Shown here: positions 17,349 to 26,197 of the stretch, piece after piece | Layout: every line of letters begins with the position of its first letter | How positions within the stretch are numbered: position 1 is the first letter of the stretch | Origin: JAICKM01 sp038228295 | GTDB lineage: Bacteria; Chloroflexota; Chloroflexia; QHBQ01; JAICKM01 | Length of the DNA stretch: 64,000 bases | Assembly (NCBI GenBank): GCA_038228295.1 | Contig: JBBRPH010000008.1 | Span: forward strand, 1 to 64,000 | Reading direction: 5' to 3' | Translations under genes and position numbers: made by a program | Notes under the pieces: generated by a model | Seen by the model: only the letters and a program-made list of their open reading frames with translations | What the model was told of the DNA's origin: nothing | Databases searched by the model: none

Positions 17349-17378
17349 ATGACAAGCCTTCTGTGAATCGGTTATAAT
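17349..17378 (+). promoter_or_regulatory. promoter of the ftsW/rodA-like gene
   Basis: ATGACA, an 18-bp spacer and a perfect TATAAT, about 75 bp upstream of the ATG at 17454. Confidence 0.6.
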
Positions 17379-17453
17379 CAGCCGTAGACCGTGAAACGTG
17401 CCGCCTAACTACCGACCGACGACTGCCGACCGACAACTGACGACGGGCTGCCT

Positions 17454-18623
17454 ATGTACCGAGTAACTGCTTCGCAAATCTCGCTTGGCGCGCGTACCTG
17501 GACGCGGCGCTGGGCTACCTTCGACGTGGTGTTGTTGTTTGCCACGTTGGCCGCGTGTTTCTTCGGTGTGGCGATGGTTTATAGTGCCACCCACGGGATC
17601 GATCCCGACGCCTTCACATTTGCCAACACTGCCGTCAAGCAACTCTTTTGGCTCGTGGTGGGCCTCAGCCTAATGCTACTGCTGACGCGCGTCGAGTACC
17701 ATCTGCTCGCCAGCTTTATCTGGCCCCTCTATGGGGGGACGGTAGGCTTGTTGCTTTTCACCACCGTCCTAGGCCATACATCGGGCGGGGCCACGCGCTG
17801 GATCAATACAGGCTTGGTGGCGATTCAGCCTAGCGAGATCACCAAACTGGTGCTGGCCCTGACCCTGGCTAAATACCTCAGCGACAACGAAAAGCGCAAA
17901 AACCGCCTCCGCGTCTACGTCGGCAGCCTGGTGATCGTCGGCATTCCAATGGGGCTGATTTTTTCGCAGCCGGACTTGACCACGGCCGTCGTGTGCGGCT
18001 TTATTTGGCTGGCGATGGTAGTGGCGGCGCGGTTGCGCCGGCTCTATATAGTCGGCACGCTCGTAGTAGGCGCGGCAGGCGCCTATGTCGGTGGTACCTA
18101 TCTGCTGCAAACCAGTCAAAAATTCGGTTACATGGCCGATCGCTTTCTGATTTTCCTCAACCCGGCCAAAGATCCCTGGGGCCAGGGCTATAACATCTTG
18201 CAGGCGCGTATTAGCATCGGCGCGGGCGGTCTGTTTGGGCAGGGCTTCCTGGCGGGTACGCAAAGCCAGTTGCACTTTCTCAAGGTGCAATACGCCGACT
18301 TTATCTTTTCGGTGGTGGCCGAAGAGTTCGGTCTGATCGGCGCGGTAGCGCTGATCGCGTTGCTCTATGTGATCGTGCTGCGCTACCTCTATGTGGCCTT
18401 TCACGCGCCCGACAGCTACGGGATGCTGATCGCGGTCGGCATCGCCATGTGGCTGGGCATTCATATTTTCGTTAATGTCGCCATGAACCTGAGCCTGATG
18501 CCGGTGGCAGGTATTCCGTTGCCGTTCATCAGCTACGGCGGATCGCAGATGATCAGTCTGCTGGTGGCGCAGGGATTAGTGCAGAGTATCGCCTTGCGAT
18601 CACGCAAGGTCCCGTTTGAGTAG
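17454..18623 (+). CDS. FtsW/RodA/SpoVE-family peptidoglycan glycosyltransferase
   Basis: A polytopic SEDS protein of 389 residues with about ten membrane segments. SEDS features include GGATRWINTG (about 105-115), PSEITKLVLALTLAKYLS (about 125-142), the long extracytoplasmic loop with DPWGQGYNILQARISIGAGGLFG (about 240-262), HLKVQYADFIFSVVAEEFG-like sequence (about 278-297) and the C-terminal PLPFISYGGSQM (about 358-369). SEDS proteins polymerise lipid II glycan strands with a partner class B PBP in division (FtsW) or elongation (RodA). No PBP gene is adjacent, so the two cannot be told apart. The proteins encoded downstream (zinc-ribbon, GatCA, FtsB-like) suggest a division/growth region. 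Confidence 0.93.
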   Translation: MYRVTASQISLGARTWTRRWATFDVVLLFATLAACFFGVAMVYSATHGIDPDAFTFANTAVKQLFWLVVGLSLMLLLTRVEYHLLASFIWPLYGGTVGLLLFTTVLGHTSGGATRWINTGLVAIQPSEITKLVLALTLAKYLSDNEKRKNRLRVYVGSLVIVGIPMGLIFSQPDLTTAVVCGFIWLAMVVAARLRRLYIVGTLVVGAAGAYVGGTYLLQTSQKFGYMADRFLIFLNPAKDPWGQGYNILQARISIGAGGLFGQGFLAGTQSQLHFLKVQYADFIFSVVAEEFGLIGAVALIALLYVIVLRYLYVAFHAPDSYGMLIAVGIAMWLGIHIFVNVAMNLSLMPVAGIPLPFISYGGSQMISLLVAQGLVQSIALRSRKVPFE

Positions 18624-18658
18624 ACCGGCCCAGTGGGGCGCGGGTAAGGGGTAGCTGC

Positions 18659-19279
18659 ATGACGGGTATGAACTTTCTGGACTCGATCCGCAAAGGTTTG
18701 GATCGGGCGAGTTTTGAGACCGACAAACTGATGCGCTATAACCGCGTCCATGCCGAAGGCGCGCGCTTGCGGCTGGAAGCGGCGGAGAAGACGCGCCAAC
18801 TCGGTGACAAGGTGTTGGCGCTGTACAAAGCCGGCGCCCTGAATACCGGCGATCTATCGCTGCTGGCCCATGAGATCGTGGATCTGCAAACACGCGCCCA
18901 ACAGAAAGAGGACGAGGCGACCCTGATCCAGACCGAACTCTGGCTGGAGCCGCCTGATGTAGCCGGTACCAGTAATATACCGGTGTATCACGCGCCGGGC
19001 GCAGGGGGAGGCAGCACGACCAACGGCAGCGGGGTATCTTCGTATCCTGCGCCGAGCGTGCCGGCCCCCGTCTGGCCGGCTTCGCCGCCGCCCGCGACCC
19101 ATTGGACCCCCCCGCCGCCGGCCGCACAAGCGCCGCCGCCGCCGCCGCCCACGCACCTGGAAGATCAGGGCACGCGCCGTGTCGCCGCGCCGCGCAAGGA
19201 GCAGGATTATTGCCCCAACTGTGGCGGCCCGTTGCGACCTCATGCGGCCTTCTGCGCGCAGTGTGGTATTCGGCTGTAG
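18659..19279 (+). CDS. coiled-coil protein with C-terminal zinc ribbon
   Basis: 206 residues. The first 105 or so are helical and probably coiled coil (RLRLEAAEKTRQLGDKVLAL). The middle (about 110-180) is a Pro/Ala/Ser-rich linker. The end is a zinc ribbon, CPNCGG then CAQCG, at about 183-206. No enzymatic motif is present. It lies between the SEDS gene (35 bp) and gatC (14 bp) on the same strand. Such zinc-ribbon proteins with a helical domain are common in Chloroflexota; the function is unknown. Confidence 0.75.
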   Translation: MTGMNFLDSIRKGLDRASFETDKLMRYNRVHAEGARLRLEAAEKTRQLGDKVLALYKAGALNTGDLSLLAHEIVDLQTRAQQKEDEATLIQTELWLEPPDVAGTSNIPVYHAPGAGGGSTTNGSGVSSYPAPSVPAPVWPASPPPATHWTPPPPAAQAPPPPPPTHLEDQGTRRVAAPRKEQDYCPNCGGPLRPHAAFCAQCGIRL

Positions 19280-19293
19280 GAGAGAGACCTGTT

Positions 19294-19596
19294 ATGTTGA
19301 CCCCGGAAGAGGTGGCCCATGTGGCGCGGCTGGCGCGCCTAGAACTGGCTCCCGACGCACTGGACCTGATGGGCCGGCAATTGACCGCCGTATTGGGCCA
19401 TATTGATATGTTAAACGCGGTGGACACCTCGGCGGTGTCGCCCACCGCGCAGGTGTTCGATCTGCGCGATGTGCTGCGCCCCGATCAAGCGCGCCCACCC
19501 TTCCCGCCGGAACTGATGCTGGCGAATGCGCCCTCCGTCAGCGACGGGCTATTCAAGGTACCTGCCGTGTTGGAAGCCGCCGGAGACGGATCATGA
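19294..19596 (+). CDS. gatC: Asp-tRNA(Asn)/Glu-tRNA(Gln) amidotransferase subunit C
   Basis: 100 residues. It starts MLTPEEVAHVARLARLEL, the typical GatC N-terminus, and ends with the family's FKVPAVLE tail. GatC is a small scaffold that wraps around GatA in the GatCAB complex, which amidates misacylated Glu-tRNA(Gln) or Asp-tRNA(Asn). An AGGAGAGAG site precedes the ATG. The stop overlaps the gatA start by 4 bp (ATGA). It is usually small; the length is normal. Confidence 0.95.
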   Translation: MLTPEEVAHVARLARLELAPDALDLMGRQLTAVLGHIDMLNAVDTSAVSPTAQVFDLRDVLRPDQARPPFPPELMLANAPSVSDGLFKVPAVLEAAGDGS

Positions 19597-21092
19597 CCGC
19601 ACCTTCCGATTTGGCCTTCCTATCGCTGCACGAAGCGCAGACCTTGTTAGCGCGCGGCGCGGTTTCCAGCCTTGACCTGACCGAAGCCTGCTTAGAGTGC
19701 ATCGCTGCGGCTGATCCGGCCATTCACGCTTTCCTGACCGTGACCGCCGACCTAGCGCGGACCCAGGCGCGCGCATCCGACGTGCGCCGGGCGGTAGGCA
19801 CTCTACGCGGTCCGCTCGACGGCATCCCCATGAGCCTCAAAGATATGCTCCTCACGGAAGGGATTGCGACCACTGCCGGGTCGCGCATCCTCGAAGGGTT
19901 TGTGCCGCCCTATAACGGCACGGTGGTACAGCGCCTGCTCGACGCGGGTGCGGTGCTGTTGGGCAAGGTTAATCAGGACGAGTTTGCCATGGGGTCCAGC
20001 ACCGAAACCTCGGCTTTCGGCCCCACCGGCAATCCGTGGGATACCACGCGCGTGCCGGGCGGCAGCAGCGGCGGCTCGGCGGCGGCAGTGGCGGCGGGTA
20101 TGGGTTATTTCAGTTTGGGTACCGACACCGGTGGTAGCATCCGCCAACCGGCCGCGTTGTGCGGCATCGCGGGCCTCAAACCAACCTACGGCCGTGTCTC
20201 GCGCTTCGGCGTGATCGCCTTTGCCTCATCACTCGACCAGATCGGCCCGTTGGCCCGCAGTGTGGCGGATCTGGCCCCGGTCTTGGGCGTGATCGCGGGC
20301 CTGGACCCGCTCGACTCGACCAGCCAGCCGGTGCCGGTGCCCGACTATGCGGCGGCCTTCACGCCCGACCTGCGCGGACTGCGGGTGGGGGTGCCGCGCG
20401 AGTACATCCTCGACCGCTTGCCCCCGGCTATCGGCGCGGCGATCCAGGCGGCGGTTGCGCAGTTTCAGACGCTCGGCGCGACCCTGCACGAAGTTTCGCT
20501 GCCGTACTCCGAATACGCACTGGCCGCCTACTACATTATCGCCCCGGCCGAAGCGAGTGCCAACTTAGCCCGCTACGACGGTGTGAAATACGGTCTGCGC
20601 GTAGGCAGTATGGGACGTGGGGCCGATAGTGCAGGCGCGGATCTGATGTCACGCACGCGGGGTGCCGGGTTCGGGTCTGAGGTGCAGCGGCGCATCATGT
20701 TGGGCACCTACGGCCTGAGTTCGGGCTATTATGATGCCTACTATAAGAAAGCGCAACAGGTCCGCACGCTGGTAGCGCAGGATTTCGCTCAGGCGTTTGA
20801 GCGGGTAGACATCCTACTCGGCCCCACTACGCCGACGACCGCCTTCTGCGTGGGCGAGGTCAGTGACCCGTTGCAGATGTATCTGATGGATGTCTATACG
20901 ATCCCGGCGAACTTGGCCGGCATTTGCGGTCTCTCGATTCCTTGCGGCTTTGCCGACGGCTTGCCGATTGGGCTGCACCTCCAGGCGCGGCCCTTCGCCG
21001 AGCCTACGCTGCTGCGCGCCGGTTATGCCTATGAGCAGGCCACCGACTGGCATTTGCGCCGGCCTGATCCGGCCGTGAAGCATAAGGCGTAA
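19593..21092 (+). CDS. gatA: Asp-tRNA(Asn)/Glu-tRNA(Gln) amidotransferase subunit A
   Basis: 499 residues, the normal length. The amidase-signature triad is K83 (SLKDMLL), S158 (PGGSSGG) and S182 (TDTGGSIRQ), with spacings identical to known GatA. The subunit hydrolyses glutamine and channels ammonia to GatB for transamidation of tRNA. It is translationally coupled to gatC; gatB is not in the window. The conserved GRVSRFGVIAFASSLDQIGP segment is present. No defects are seen. Confidence 0.97.
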   Translation: MTAPSDLAFLSLHEAQTLLARGAVSSLDLTEACLECIAAADPAIHAFLTVTADLARTQARASDVRRAVGTLRGPLDGIPMSLKDMLLTEGIATTAGSRILEGFVPPYNGTVVQRLLDAGAVLLGKVNQDEFAMGSSTETSAFGPTGNPWDTTRVPGGSSGGSAAAVAAGMGYFSLGTDTGGSIRQPAALCGIAGLKPTYGRVSRFGVIAFASSLDQIGPLARSVADLAPVLGVIAGLDPLDSTSQPVPVPDYAAAFTPDLRGLRVGVPREYILDRLPPAIGAAIQAAVAQFQTLGATLHEVSLPYSEYALAAYYIIAPAEASANLARYDGVKYGLRVGSMGRGADSAGADLMSRTRGAGFGSEVQRRIMLGTYGLSSGYYDAYYKKAQQVRTLVAQDFAQAFERVDILLGPTTPTTAFCVGEVSDPLQMYLMDVYTIPANLAGICGLSIPCGFADGLPIGLHLQARPFAEPTLLRAGYAYEQATDWHLRRPDPAVKHKA

Positions 21093-21156
21093 AGCGTACT
21101 GAGTGCTCTTGGTGGGTTATAAAGAAAACACGTTTTACGGTTTACGTCGTAGGTGC

Positions 21157-21185
21157 TTAACATAACGTGTACTCTGTGCTATAAT
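21157..21185 (+). promoter_or_regulatory. promoter of the FtsB-like gene
   Basis: TTAACA, a 17-bp spacer and a perfect TATAAT, about 40 bp upstream of the ATG at 21226. Confidence 0.65.
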
Positions 21186-21225
21186 GGAGTAGTGTTGGCG
21201 AGTTGGTACTAGCGGAGAACGCGCT

Positions 21226-21654
21226 ATGCAACGAGGGCGAAGTTTGGGCGCCCAGGCGCTGATGATCGCATTGGTGCTGATTGGGCTGGGGTTCGGCTAT
21301 AGCTTTGCGCGCGAGGTGGTGCAGGCCCAACGCCTGGCGAACCAGGGCGAGGTGAGCCGTCAGGCCAATGAGGCGTTGGCGGCCGGCAATCGGAAGTTGG
21401 CGCGCGATCTGCAATACTATCAGTCGGATGCCTACGCCGAGATGCGGGCACGCACCGATCTGAATATGCGCCTACCGAATGAGCAAATCGTCTTGCCGGT
21501 GCTGACCGACACGCTTACCCCCCCGGCGGCCAGCGTAGCCGGTAGCCCCACCGGTGCGTCGCAGGCCGCCGACCAAGCAACCACGCGCAACCCCACCATG
21601 CTCGCCGCCCGCCCGTGGGATCGTTGGCTGGCGCTGTTCGGCACCGGCCGTTAG
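21226..21654 (+). CDS. septum formation initiator (FtsB/DivIC)-like protein
   Basis: 142 residues. A short cytoplasmic N-terminus is followed by one membrane segment at about 8-28. A coiled coil (about 30-75: EVVQAQRLANQGEVSRQ...) then precedes a segment with ARTDLNMRLPNEQIVLPV (about 75-95), which matches the usual end of the DivIC/FtsB domain. The family joins FtsL and FtsQ/DivIB in the divisome. The C-terminal 45 residues are Ala/Thr-rich. It has its own promoter. The assignment is by topology and the weak end motif. Confidence 0.75.
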   Translation: MQRGRSLGAQALMIALVLIGLGFGYSFAREVVQAQRLANQGEVSRQANEALAAGNRKLARDLQYYQSDAYAEMRARTDLNMRLPNEQIVLPVLTDTLTPPAASVAGSPTGASQAADQATTRNPTMLAARPWDRWLALFGTGR

Positions 21655-21705
21655 TCCCAACAGCCCGACCGTCGCAGACTTGTAGCAAAGGCTCACCGTA
21701 TTTCC

Positions 21706-21734
21706 TTGACATTCGGGGCATGGTTCGGTATAAT
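21706..21734 (+). promoter_or_regulatory. consensus promoter, tRNA-fMet copy 1
   Basis: Perfect TTGACA (21706-21711), a 17-bp spacer and perfect TATAAT (21729-21734), about 25 bp before the tRNA. Confidence 0.9.
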
Positions 21735-21758
21735 AGGCCCACAAGCAGTAAACAGCGG

Positions 21759-21830
<72 letters not shown>

Positions 21831-21839
21831 CTAATACAA

Positions 21840-21870
21840 GAGACCGCCTCCATTGGAGGCGGTCTCTTCT
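21840..21870 (+). terminator. intrinsic terminator after tRNA-fMet copy 1
   Basis: A 12-bp perfect stem (GAGACCGCCTCC and its complement) around ATT, followed by TTCTCT. Confidence 0.8.
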
Positions 21871-21921
21871 CTATCCAGCCCTGTGTATAGCCGATGATCT
21901 CTGTCATGCGCGGTAGTTTCC

Positions 21922-21950
21922 TTGACATTCGGGGCATGGTTCGGTATAAT
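21922..21950 (+). promoter_or_regulatory. consensus promoter, tRNA-fMet copy 2
   Basis: Same perfect TTGACA-17-TATAAT arrangement as copy 1, at 21922-21927 and 21945-21950. Confidence 0.9.
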
Positions 21951-21974
21951 AGGCCCACAAGCAGTAAACAGCGG

Positions 21975-22046
<72 letters not shown>

Positions 22047-22053
22047 CCAGAAT

Positions 22054-22084
22054 AAAAGACCCTCCCTCTGTGGAGGGTCTTTTT
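22054..22084 (+). terminator. intrinsic terminator after tRNA-fMet copy 2
   Basis: Stem AAAAGACCCTCC with its complement around a 6-nt loop, running into TTTTT at 22080-22084. Confidence 0.9.
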
Positions 22085-22283
22085 GTGCCGTTAACTTTGC
22101 GTGCGCTACAGCTACACAGGTACAATGAACTTTATGAGTGCCTTTCTTGCGTCTCCAGCCCTAGCGTGATTATTGGCCGCGCCCGCGCCATGCCCCGCGC
22201 TCTAATCCTGCTTCCACGGGGTGCAGAGCATTCTTCGTCACACCGCCGGTGATCGCTGCGCCCGTGGTAAACCTGATCGGTGG
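22085..22283. other. 200-bp spacer before the rpsB promoter
   Basis: No tRNA, terminator or credible coding frame is seen here. The open frame that starts at 22221 belongs to the rpsB reading frame but lies upstream of its promoter, so it is not coding. Confidence 0.5.
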
Positions 22284-22312
22284 TTGCGCCCCGCGCCAAG
22301 CTATGGTATAAT
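22284..22312 (+). promoter_or_regulatory. rpsB promoter
   Basis: TTGCGC, a 17-bp spacer and a perfect TATAAT. The transcript would have a leader of about 150 nt before the GTG at 22467. GC-rich inverted segments just after the start (for example GCGCCCG against CGGGTGCGC at about 22323-22345) could support the S2-type autoregulation known in other bacteria, but no specific motif is identified. Confidence 0.7.
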
Positions 22313-22466
22313 CACCGATAGTGCGCCCGCAGATCGGGTGCGCCGACTATTTAATTCGACACGCGCTCCGACCCTGGCGGTCGTGCCCGCACCCGGCACT
22401 GATCGGGGCAGGTTCCGGCAGGGGACGACGAGTGCGGATGTTCTTAACGGACGAAAGGAAAACTCT

Positions 22467-23393
22467 GTGACTCTCACCGATACCCTGCCCGTCACGCCGA
22501 CGGCTCCGGCGGTTCCGGCAGCGGCCGCTGCGCCCGCCCCAACGACGGCATCCTCTGTACCTGCCTCGGACCGCAACGCGCCCCGCGACGGTCGTGAAGC
22601 TGTGCAAACCCGCGACGGTAGCTACGCGATCTCGATGAAGGGGCTGCTGGAAGCCGGCGTTCACTTCGGTCACCAGACCAAGCGCTGGAACCCTAAGATG
22701 CGGCCCTATATCTTCACCGAGCGCAACGGCATCCATATTATTGATTTGCAGCAGACGGTGCAGGGCTTGCAAGGCGCGATGCGCTTTGTCGCCGATACCG
22801 CCGCCAACGGCGGCAAAATCGTCTTTGTCGGCACCAAAAAGCAGGCGCAAGACACCGTGCGCGAAGAGTCCGAGCGCTGTGGGATGTTCTTCGTCAACAA
22901 GCGCTGGTTGGGCGGGATGCTCACCAACTTTAGCACCATGCGCACGCGCCTGCGCTATCTGCACGACCTGGAAGCCCGCCGCGATAAGGGCGAGTTCGAC
23001 CTGCTGCCTAAAGCCGAAGCGACCAAGCTGACCGAAGAGATCGGCAAGCTGAACGAGACGCTGGGCGGCATCAAAGATATGCGCGACCTACCCGCTGCTG
23101 TTTTTATCGTGGACCCACACCGTGAGCGGATTGCCATCACCGAGGCGATGAAATTGGGTATCCCGGTGATTGCGATGGTAGACACCAACTGCGACCCGGA
23201 CGAAGTGGACTATGTGATCCCCTCGAACGACGATGCGATCCGCGCGGTGCGCACCGTGACCGCGAAAATCGCCGACGCGATCAACGACGGCATGACCCGC
23301 CGCGAAAGCGCGCGCGCCGATGCCGAAGCGGCTCAGGAAATGGAATACGCCGGCCTGGTGCAAGGCGGCGTGTTTGAGCCGGACGAAGAATAA
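22467..23393 (+). CDS. rpsB: 30S ribosomal protein S2, with N-terminal extension
   Basis: 308 residues from a GTG that follows AAAGGA. The S2 core starts at about residue 52 (MKGLLEAGVHFGHQTKRW) and runs with all usual segments (KMRPYIFTERNGIHIIDL, FVGTKKQAQ, RWLGGMLTNF, DPHRERIAITEA, VDTNCDPDEVDYVIP). The first 50 residues are an Ala/Pro/Thr-rich tail not found in most S2 proteins. Starting at the core ATG is possible, but no good ribosome site precedes it. The order rpsB-tsf is conserved across bacteria. Confidence 0.96.
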   Translation: MTLTDTLPVTPTAPAVPAAAAAPAPTTASSVPASDRNAPRDGREAVQTRDGSYAISMKGLLEAGVHFGHQTKRWNPKMRPYIFTERNGIHIIDLQQTVQGLQGAMRFVADTAANGGKIVFVGTKKQAQDTVREESERCGMFFVNKRWLGGMLTNFSTMRTRLRYLHDLEARRDKGEFDLLPKAEATKLTEEIGKLNETLGGIKDMRDLPAAVFIVDPHRERIAITEAMKLGIPVIAMVDTNCDPDEVDYVIPSNDDAIRAVRTVTAKIADAINDGMTRRESARADAEAAQEMEYAGLVQGGVFEPDEE

Positions 23394-23423
23394 TCGAGTT
23401 ATTAGGTATCAGGAGGACAGACT

Positions 23424-23981
23424 TTGGATATCTCGGCTACGAGTGTGAAAGAACTGCGCGAGAAGACCGGTGCAGGGATAATGGAGTGCAAAAAAGCCTT
23501 GCAAGAGGCCAACGGCAATGTGGATCGCGCCGTGGAAGTGCTGCGTGAGCGCGGCGCGATGCAACTGGCGAAAAAGTTGGAGCGCGAAGCCAACCAGGGC
23601 ATCGTTGACACCTATATTCACGCCGGCGGGCGCATCGGCGCGATGGTTGAGCTAAATTGCGAGACCGACTTCGTGGCCCGCACCGACGACTTCCGCAAGT
23701 TGGCGCACGACATCGCGATGCAAATCGCCGCCATGTCGCCGCGTTACATCCGCCCCGATGAAGTGCAGGATGCCGAGAGCGAGGCCGAACATGTATTGCT
23801 TAAGCAGCCGTTCATCCGCGACTCGAAGCGCACCATTGAGCAATTGATCCACGAGTCGGTGTCGAAGCTCGGCGAGAATATCCAGATCCGCCGCTTCATC
23901 CGCTTTGAGGTCGGCGGCGCGCTGCCGGGTGCTACACCCGCTGTGCCCGCCGAAGCCGAAGCCCCCGGCGCAACCGCCTAG
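23424..23981 (+). CDS. tsf: elongation factor Ts (short form)
   Basis: 185 residues. It starts at TTG with AGGAGG 9 bp upstream. The N-terminal UBA-like domain has VKELREKTGAGIMECKKAL. The nucleotide-exchange segment TDFVARTDDF is intact. The protein is the short type with one core subdomain, as in Thermus, rather than the 280-residue enterobacterial form. The C-terminal tail is Ala/Pro-rich. It catalyses GDP release from EF-Tu. A strong terminator follows at 23995. Confidence 0.96.
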   Translation: MDISATSVKELREKTGAGIMECKKALQEANGNVDRAVEVLRERGAMQLAKKLEREANQGIVDTYIHAGGRIGAMVELNCETDFVARTDDFRKLAHDIAMQIAAMSPRYIRPDEVQDAESEAEHVLLKQPFIRDSKRTIEQLIHESVSKLGENIQIRRFIRFEVGGALPGATPAVPAEAEAPGATA

Positions 23982-23994
23982 TAGCAACGGGCAC

Positions 23995-24023
23995 GGGCGG
24001 GTCCACCTGGACCCGCCCTTTTT
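23995..24023 (+). terminator. intrinsic terminator after tsf
   Basis: An 11-bp GC-rich stem (GGGCGGGTCCA and its complement) with a very tight loop, followed by TTTTT. It separates rpsB-tsf from pyrH-frr-uppS. Confidence 0.92.
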
Positions 24024-24073
24024 GTCGCTGCGTTGTGGCTAATCCACTCCTGTACTCTGAAAGGGGAAGCGCG

Positions 24074-24904
24074 ATGGTAAATGCCTCTCTCAGCCCGCTT
24101 ACGAGCGATCCTTTTGCGATGACCGAGGGTGTGATCAACGGCTGGCCTGCCGGTTACAGCCGCCCCTACGGCCGCATCCTGCTCAAATTGAGCGGCGAAG
24201 CTCTGATGGGCAATCAGCCCTACGGCATTGACCCGGCGGTGGTCAACGGCATCGCCGCGCAGATCCGCGATATCGTGGCACAAGGTGTGCAGACTTCGAT
24301 TGTGGTGGGTGGGGGCAACATCTGGCGCGGCCTCGAAGCCTCGTCCAAAGGCATGGACCGCTCGACCGGCGACTACATGGGAATGCTGGCGACTATGCTC
24401 AACGCGCTGGCCTTGCAAGACGCGCTGGAAAAGATAGGTGTGCAGACGCGCGTGCAATCGGCGCTGACGATCCATCAGGTGGCCGAGCCGTACATCCGGC
24501 GGCGGGCGTTGCGCCATATGGAGAAGGGCCGCGTGGTGGTGCTAGCGGGAGGCACCGGCAACCCGTATTTCACCACCGACAGCGCCGCTGCCTTGCGTGC
24601 GCTCGAACTGGGTGCCCAGGCGATTCTGATGGCGAAAAACGATGTGGACGGCGTGTATGAAGCCGACCCGAAACACGAACCGGCGGCGCGCCGCTATCAG
24701 ACATTGGACTATCAGCACGCGCTCGAAACCGGCCTCAAGGTTATGGATTCGACCGCGCTGGCGCTCTGTATGGATAACCGGATTCCGCTCATCGTGTTCA
24801 ACTTGAACACACCAGGCAATATCCGGCGGGCGGTTGGCGGCGAGCAGGTTGGCACGTTTGTCGGCCCGGTGGCGACGACTCTGGCCCACACCGCGAGGGG
24901 GTAA
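24074..24904 (+). CDS. pyrH: UMP kinase
   Basis: 276 residues from the ATG at 24074, with AAGGGGAAG upstream. The amino-acid-kinase fold starts at about residue 33 (GRILLKLSGEALMG). GGGNIWRG and the D/N-rich segment KNDVDGVYEADPKH are typical of bacterial PyrH. It makes UDP from UMP. The 30-residue N-terminal extension is unusual; an alternative start is the ATG at residue 16 (MTEGVINGW). It is tightly followed by frr (3-bp gap). Confidence 0.96.
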   Translation: MVNASLSPLTSDPFAMTEGVINGWPAGYSRPYGRILLKLSGEALMGNQPYGIDPAVVNGIAAQIRDIVAQGVQTSIVVGGGNIWRGLEASSKGMDRSTGDYMGMLATMLNALALQDALEKIGVQTRVQSALTIHQVAEPYIRRRALRHMEKGRVVVLAGGTGNPYFTTDSAAALRALELGAQAILMAKNDVDGVYEADPKHEPAARRYQTLDYQHALETGLKVMDSTALALCMDNRIPLIVFNLNTPGNIRRAVGGEQVGTFVGPVATTLAHTARG

Positions 24905-24907
24905 GCG

Positions 24908-25465
24908 ATGATTGACGATGTGATGAAAGATGCCGAATTGCATATGCAAAAGGCGATTGAGGCGATGCGCCGCGAATTGATCACGATTCGGACCGGGCGG
25001 GCCAGCCCAGCGATGGTGGAGCGGGTGATGGTGGATTATTACGGCGCGCCCACGCCGCTACAACAGGTGGCCGGCATCACTGCGCCCGAACCCCGCCTGT
25101 TGCAGATCAGCCCCTGGGAAAAGAATATGCTGGGGCCGATTGAAAAGGCGATCCAGAAAGCCGAACTGGGCCTCAACCCGACCAACGACGGCAAGGTGAT
25201 TCGTATCCTCGTGCCCGCGCTGAACGAGCAACGCCGCCGCGAGTTCGTCAAGCTGGTCAAAGGCCATGTCGAAGACTGCCGCATTGCGTTGCGAAATATC
25301 CGCCGCAACGCCATGAATGACCTTAAAGAGTTGGAAGAAGAGAAGATCATCGCCGAGGACGATCACAAACGGGCCGATGAGAAGATCCAAACCCTGCTGG
25401 ACCGCTACATCCGGGAGGCCGAAGGAGTCGGCGCGGCCAAAGAGGCCGAGGTGATGGAGGTTTAG
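24908..25465 (+). CDS. frr: ribosome recycling factor
   Basis: 185 residues, normal for RRF. Conserved segments include IRTGRASPAMVERVMVDYYG, TPLQQVA, PWEKNMLGPIEKAI, GKVIRILVPALNEQRRREFVK and ALRNIRRNAMNDLKELE. It splits post-termination ribosomes with EF-G. It lies 3 bp from both neighbours, in the pyrH-frr-uppS operon. Confidence 0.97.
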   Translation: MIDDVMKDAELHMQKAIEAMRRELITIRTGRASPAMVERVMVDYYGAPTPLQQVAGITAPEPRLLQISPWEKNMLGPIEKAIQKAELGLNPTNDGKVIRILVPALNEQRRREFVKLVKGHVEDCRIALRNIRRNAMNDLKELEEEKIIAEDDHKRADEKIQTLLDRYIREAEGVGAAKEAEVMEV

Positions 25466-25468
25466 CGC

Positions 25469-26197
25469 ATGAGTGAGTTGCGGCCTCTGGTGCAGCCGCA
25501 CCCGCGCCACGTTGCCATGATCATGGACGGCAACGGGCGCTGGGCGAAGGCGCGCGGCCTCCCGCGACTCGCCGGCCACCGCGCGGGCACCGAAAACATC
25601 CGCAACATCGTCCACGCCTGTGTAGAGCAGGATGTTCACTACCTGACGCTTTACGCCTTCTCCACCGAAAACTGGAGCCGGCCCGATAACGAAGTGCAAG
25701 GGCTGCTCCGTATCATGGCCGAGGTCATCGCCCGCGAAACGCCCGAACTGCACCGCGAAGGCGTGCAGATCCGTCACCTGGGCGGTATGGAGGGCGTGCC
25801 GCCCGAACTGGTCAAAGCGATTGAGGATGCGGTGGCGTTGACCAAAGACAATGACCGTCTGGTCCTTAGTGTCGCGTTCAACTATGGGGGACGGGCCGAG
25901 ATCGTGGAAGCGGTGCGCCGCCTCGTGCGCGCCGGCATCCCGCCCGACGCGATCAGCGAGGAGACGATCAGCGCGCACCTCTATACCGCCGACATCCCCG
26001 ACCCCGACCTGATCATCCGCACCGCCGGCGAACAACGCCTGAGCAATTACCTGATCTGGCAGGCCGCCTACGCCGAATATTGGTTCACCCCGACCTACTG
26101 GCCCGACTTCAATGGTGATGCTCTCTACGAAGCCCTGCAAGACTACAGCCGCCGTAAGCGCAAGTTCGGCATGACGGAAGATCAGGTCGCGCGCTAG
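25469..26197 (+). CDS. uppS: isoprenyl (undecaprenyl-type) diphosphate synthase
   Basis: 242 residues of the cis-prenyltransferase family. The diphosphate-binding Asp is in MIMDGNGRWAKARG (about 16-29), followed by GHRAGTENI, LYAFSTENW and the C-terminal RTAGEQRLSNYLIWQ and EYWFTPTYWPDF. It elongates FPP with isopentenyl diphosphate to the carrier lipid used for peptidoglycan. The operon later includes dxr, which feeds the same precursor pathway. Confidence 0.95.
   Translation: MSELRPLVQPHPRHVAMIMDGNGRWAKARGLPRLAGHRAGTENIRNIVHACVEQDVHYLTLYAFSTENWSRPDNEVQGLLRIMAEVIARETPELHREGVQIRHLGGMEGVPPELVKAIEDAVALTKDNDRLVLSVAFNYGGRAEIVEAVRRLVRAGIPPDAISEETISAHLYTADIPDPDLIIRTAGEQRLSNYLIWQAAYAEYWFTPTYWPDFNGDALYEALQDYSRRKRKFGMTEDQVAR

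Noticed and set aside
22221..22466. Upstream extension of rpsB
   Set aside because: The rpsB promoter lies at 22284-22312, inside this stretch.
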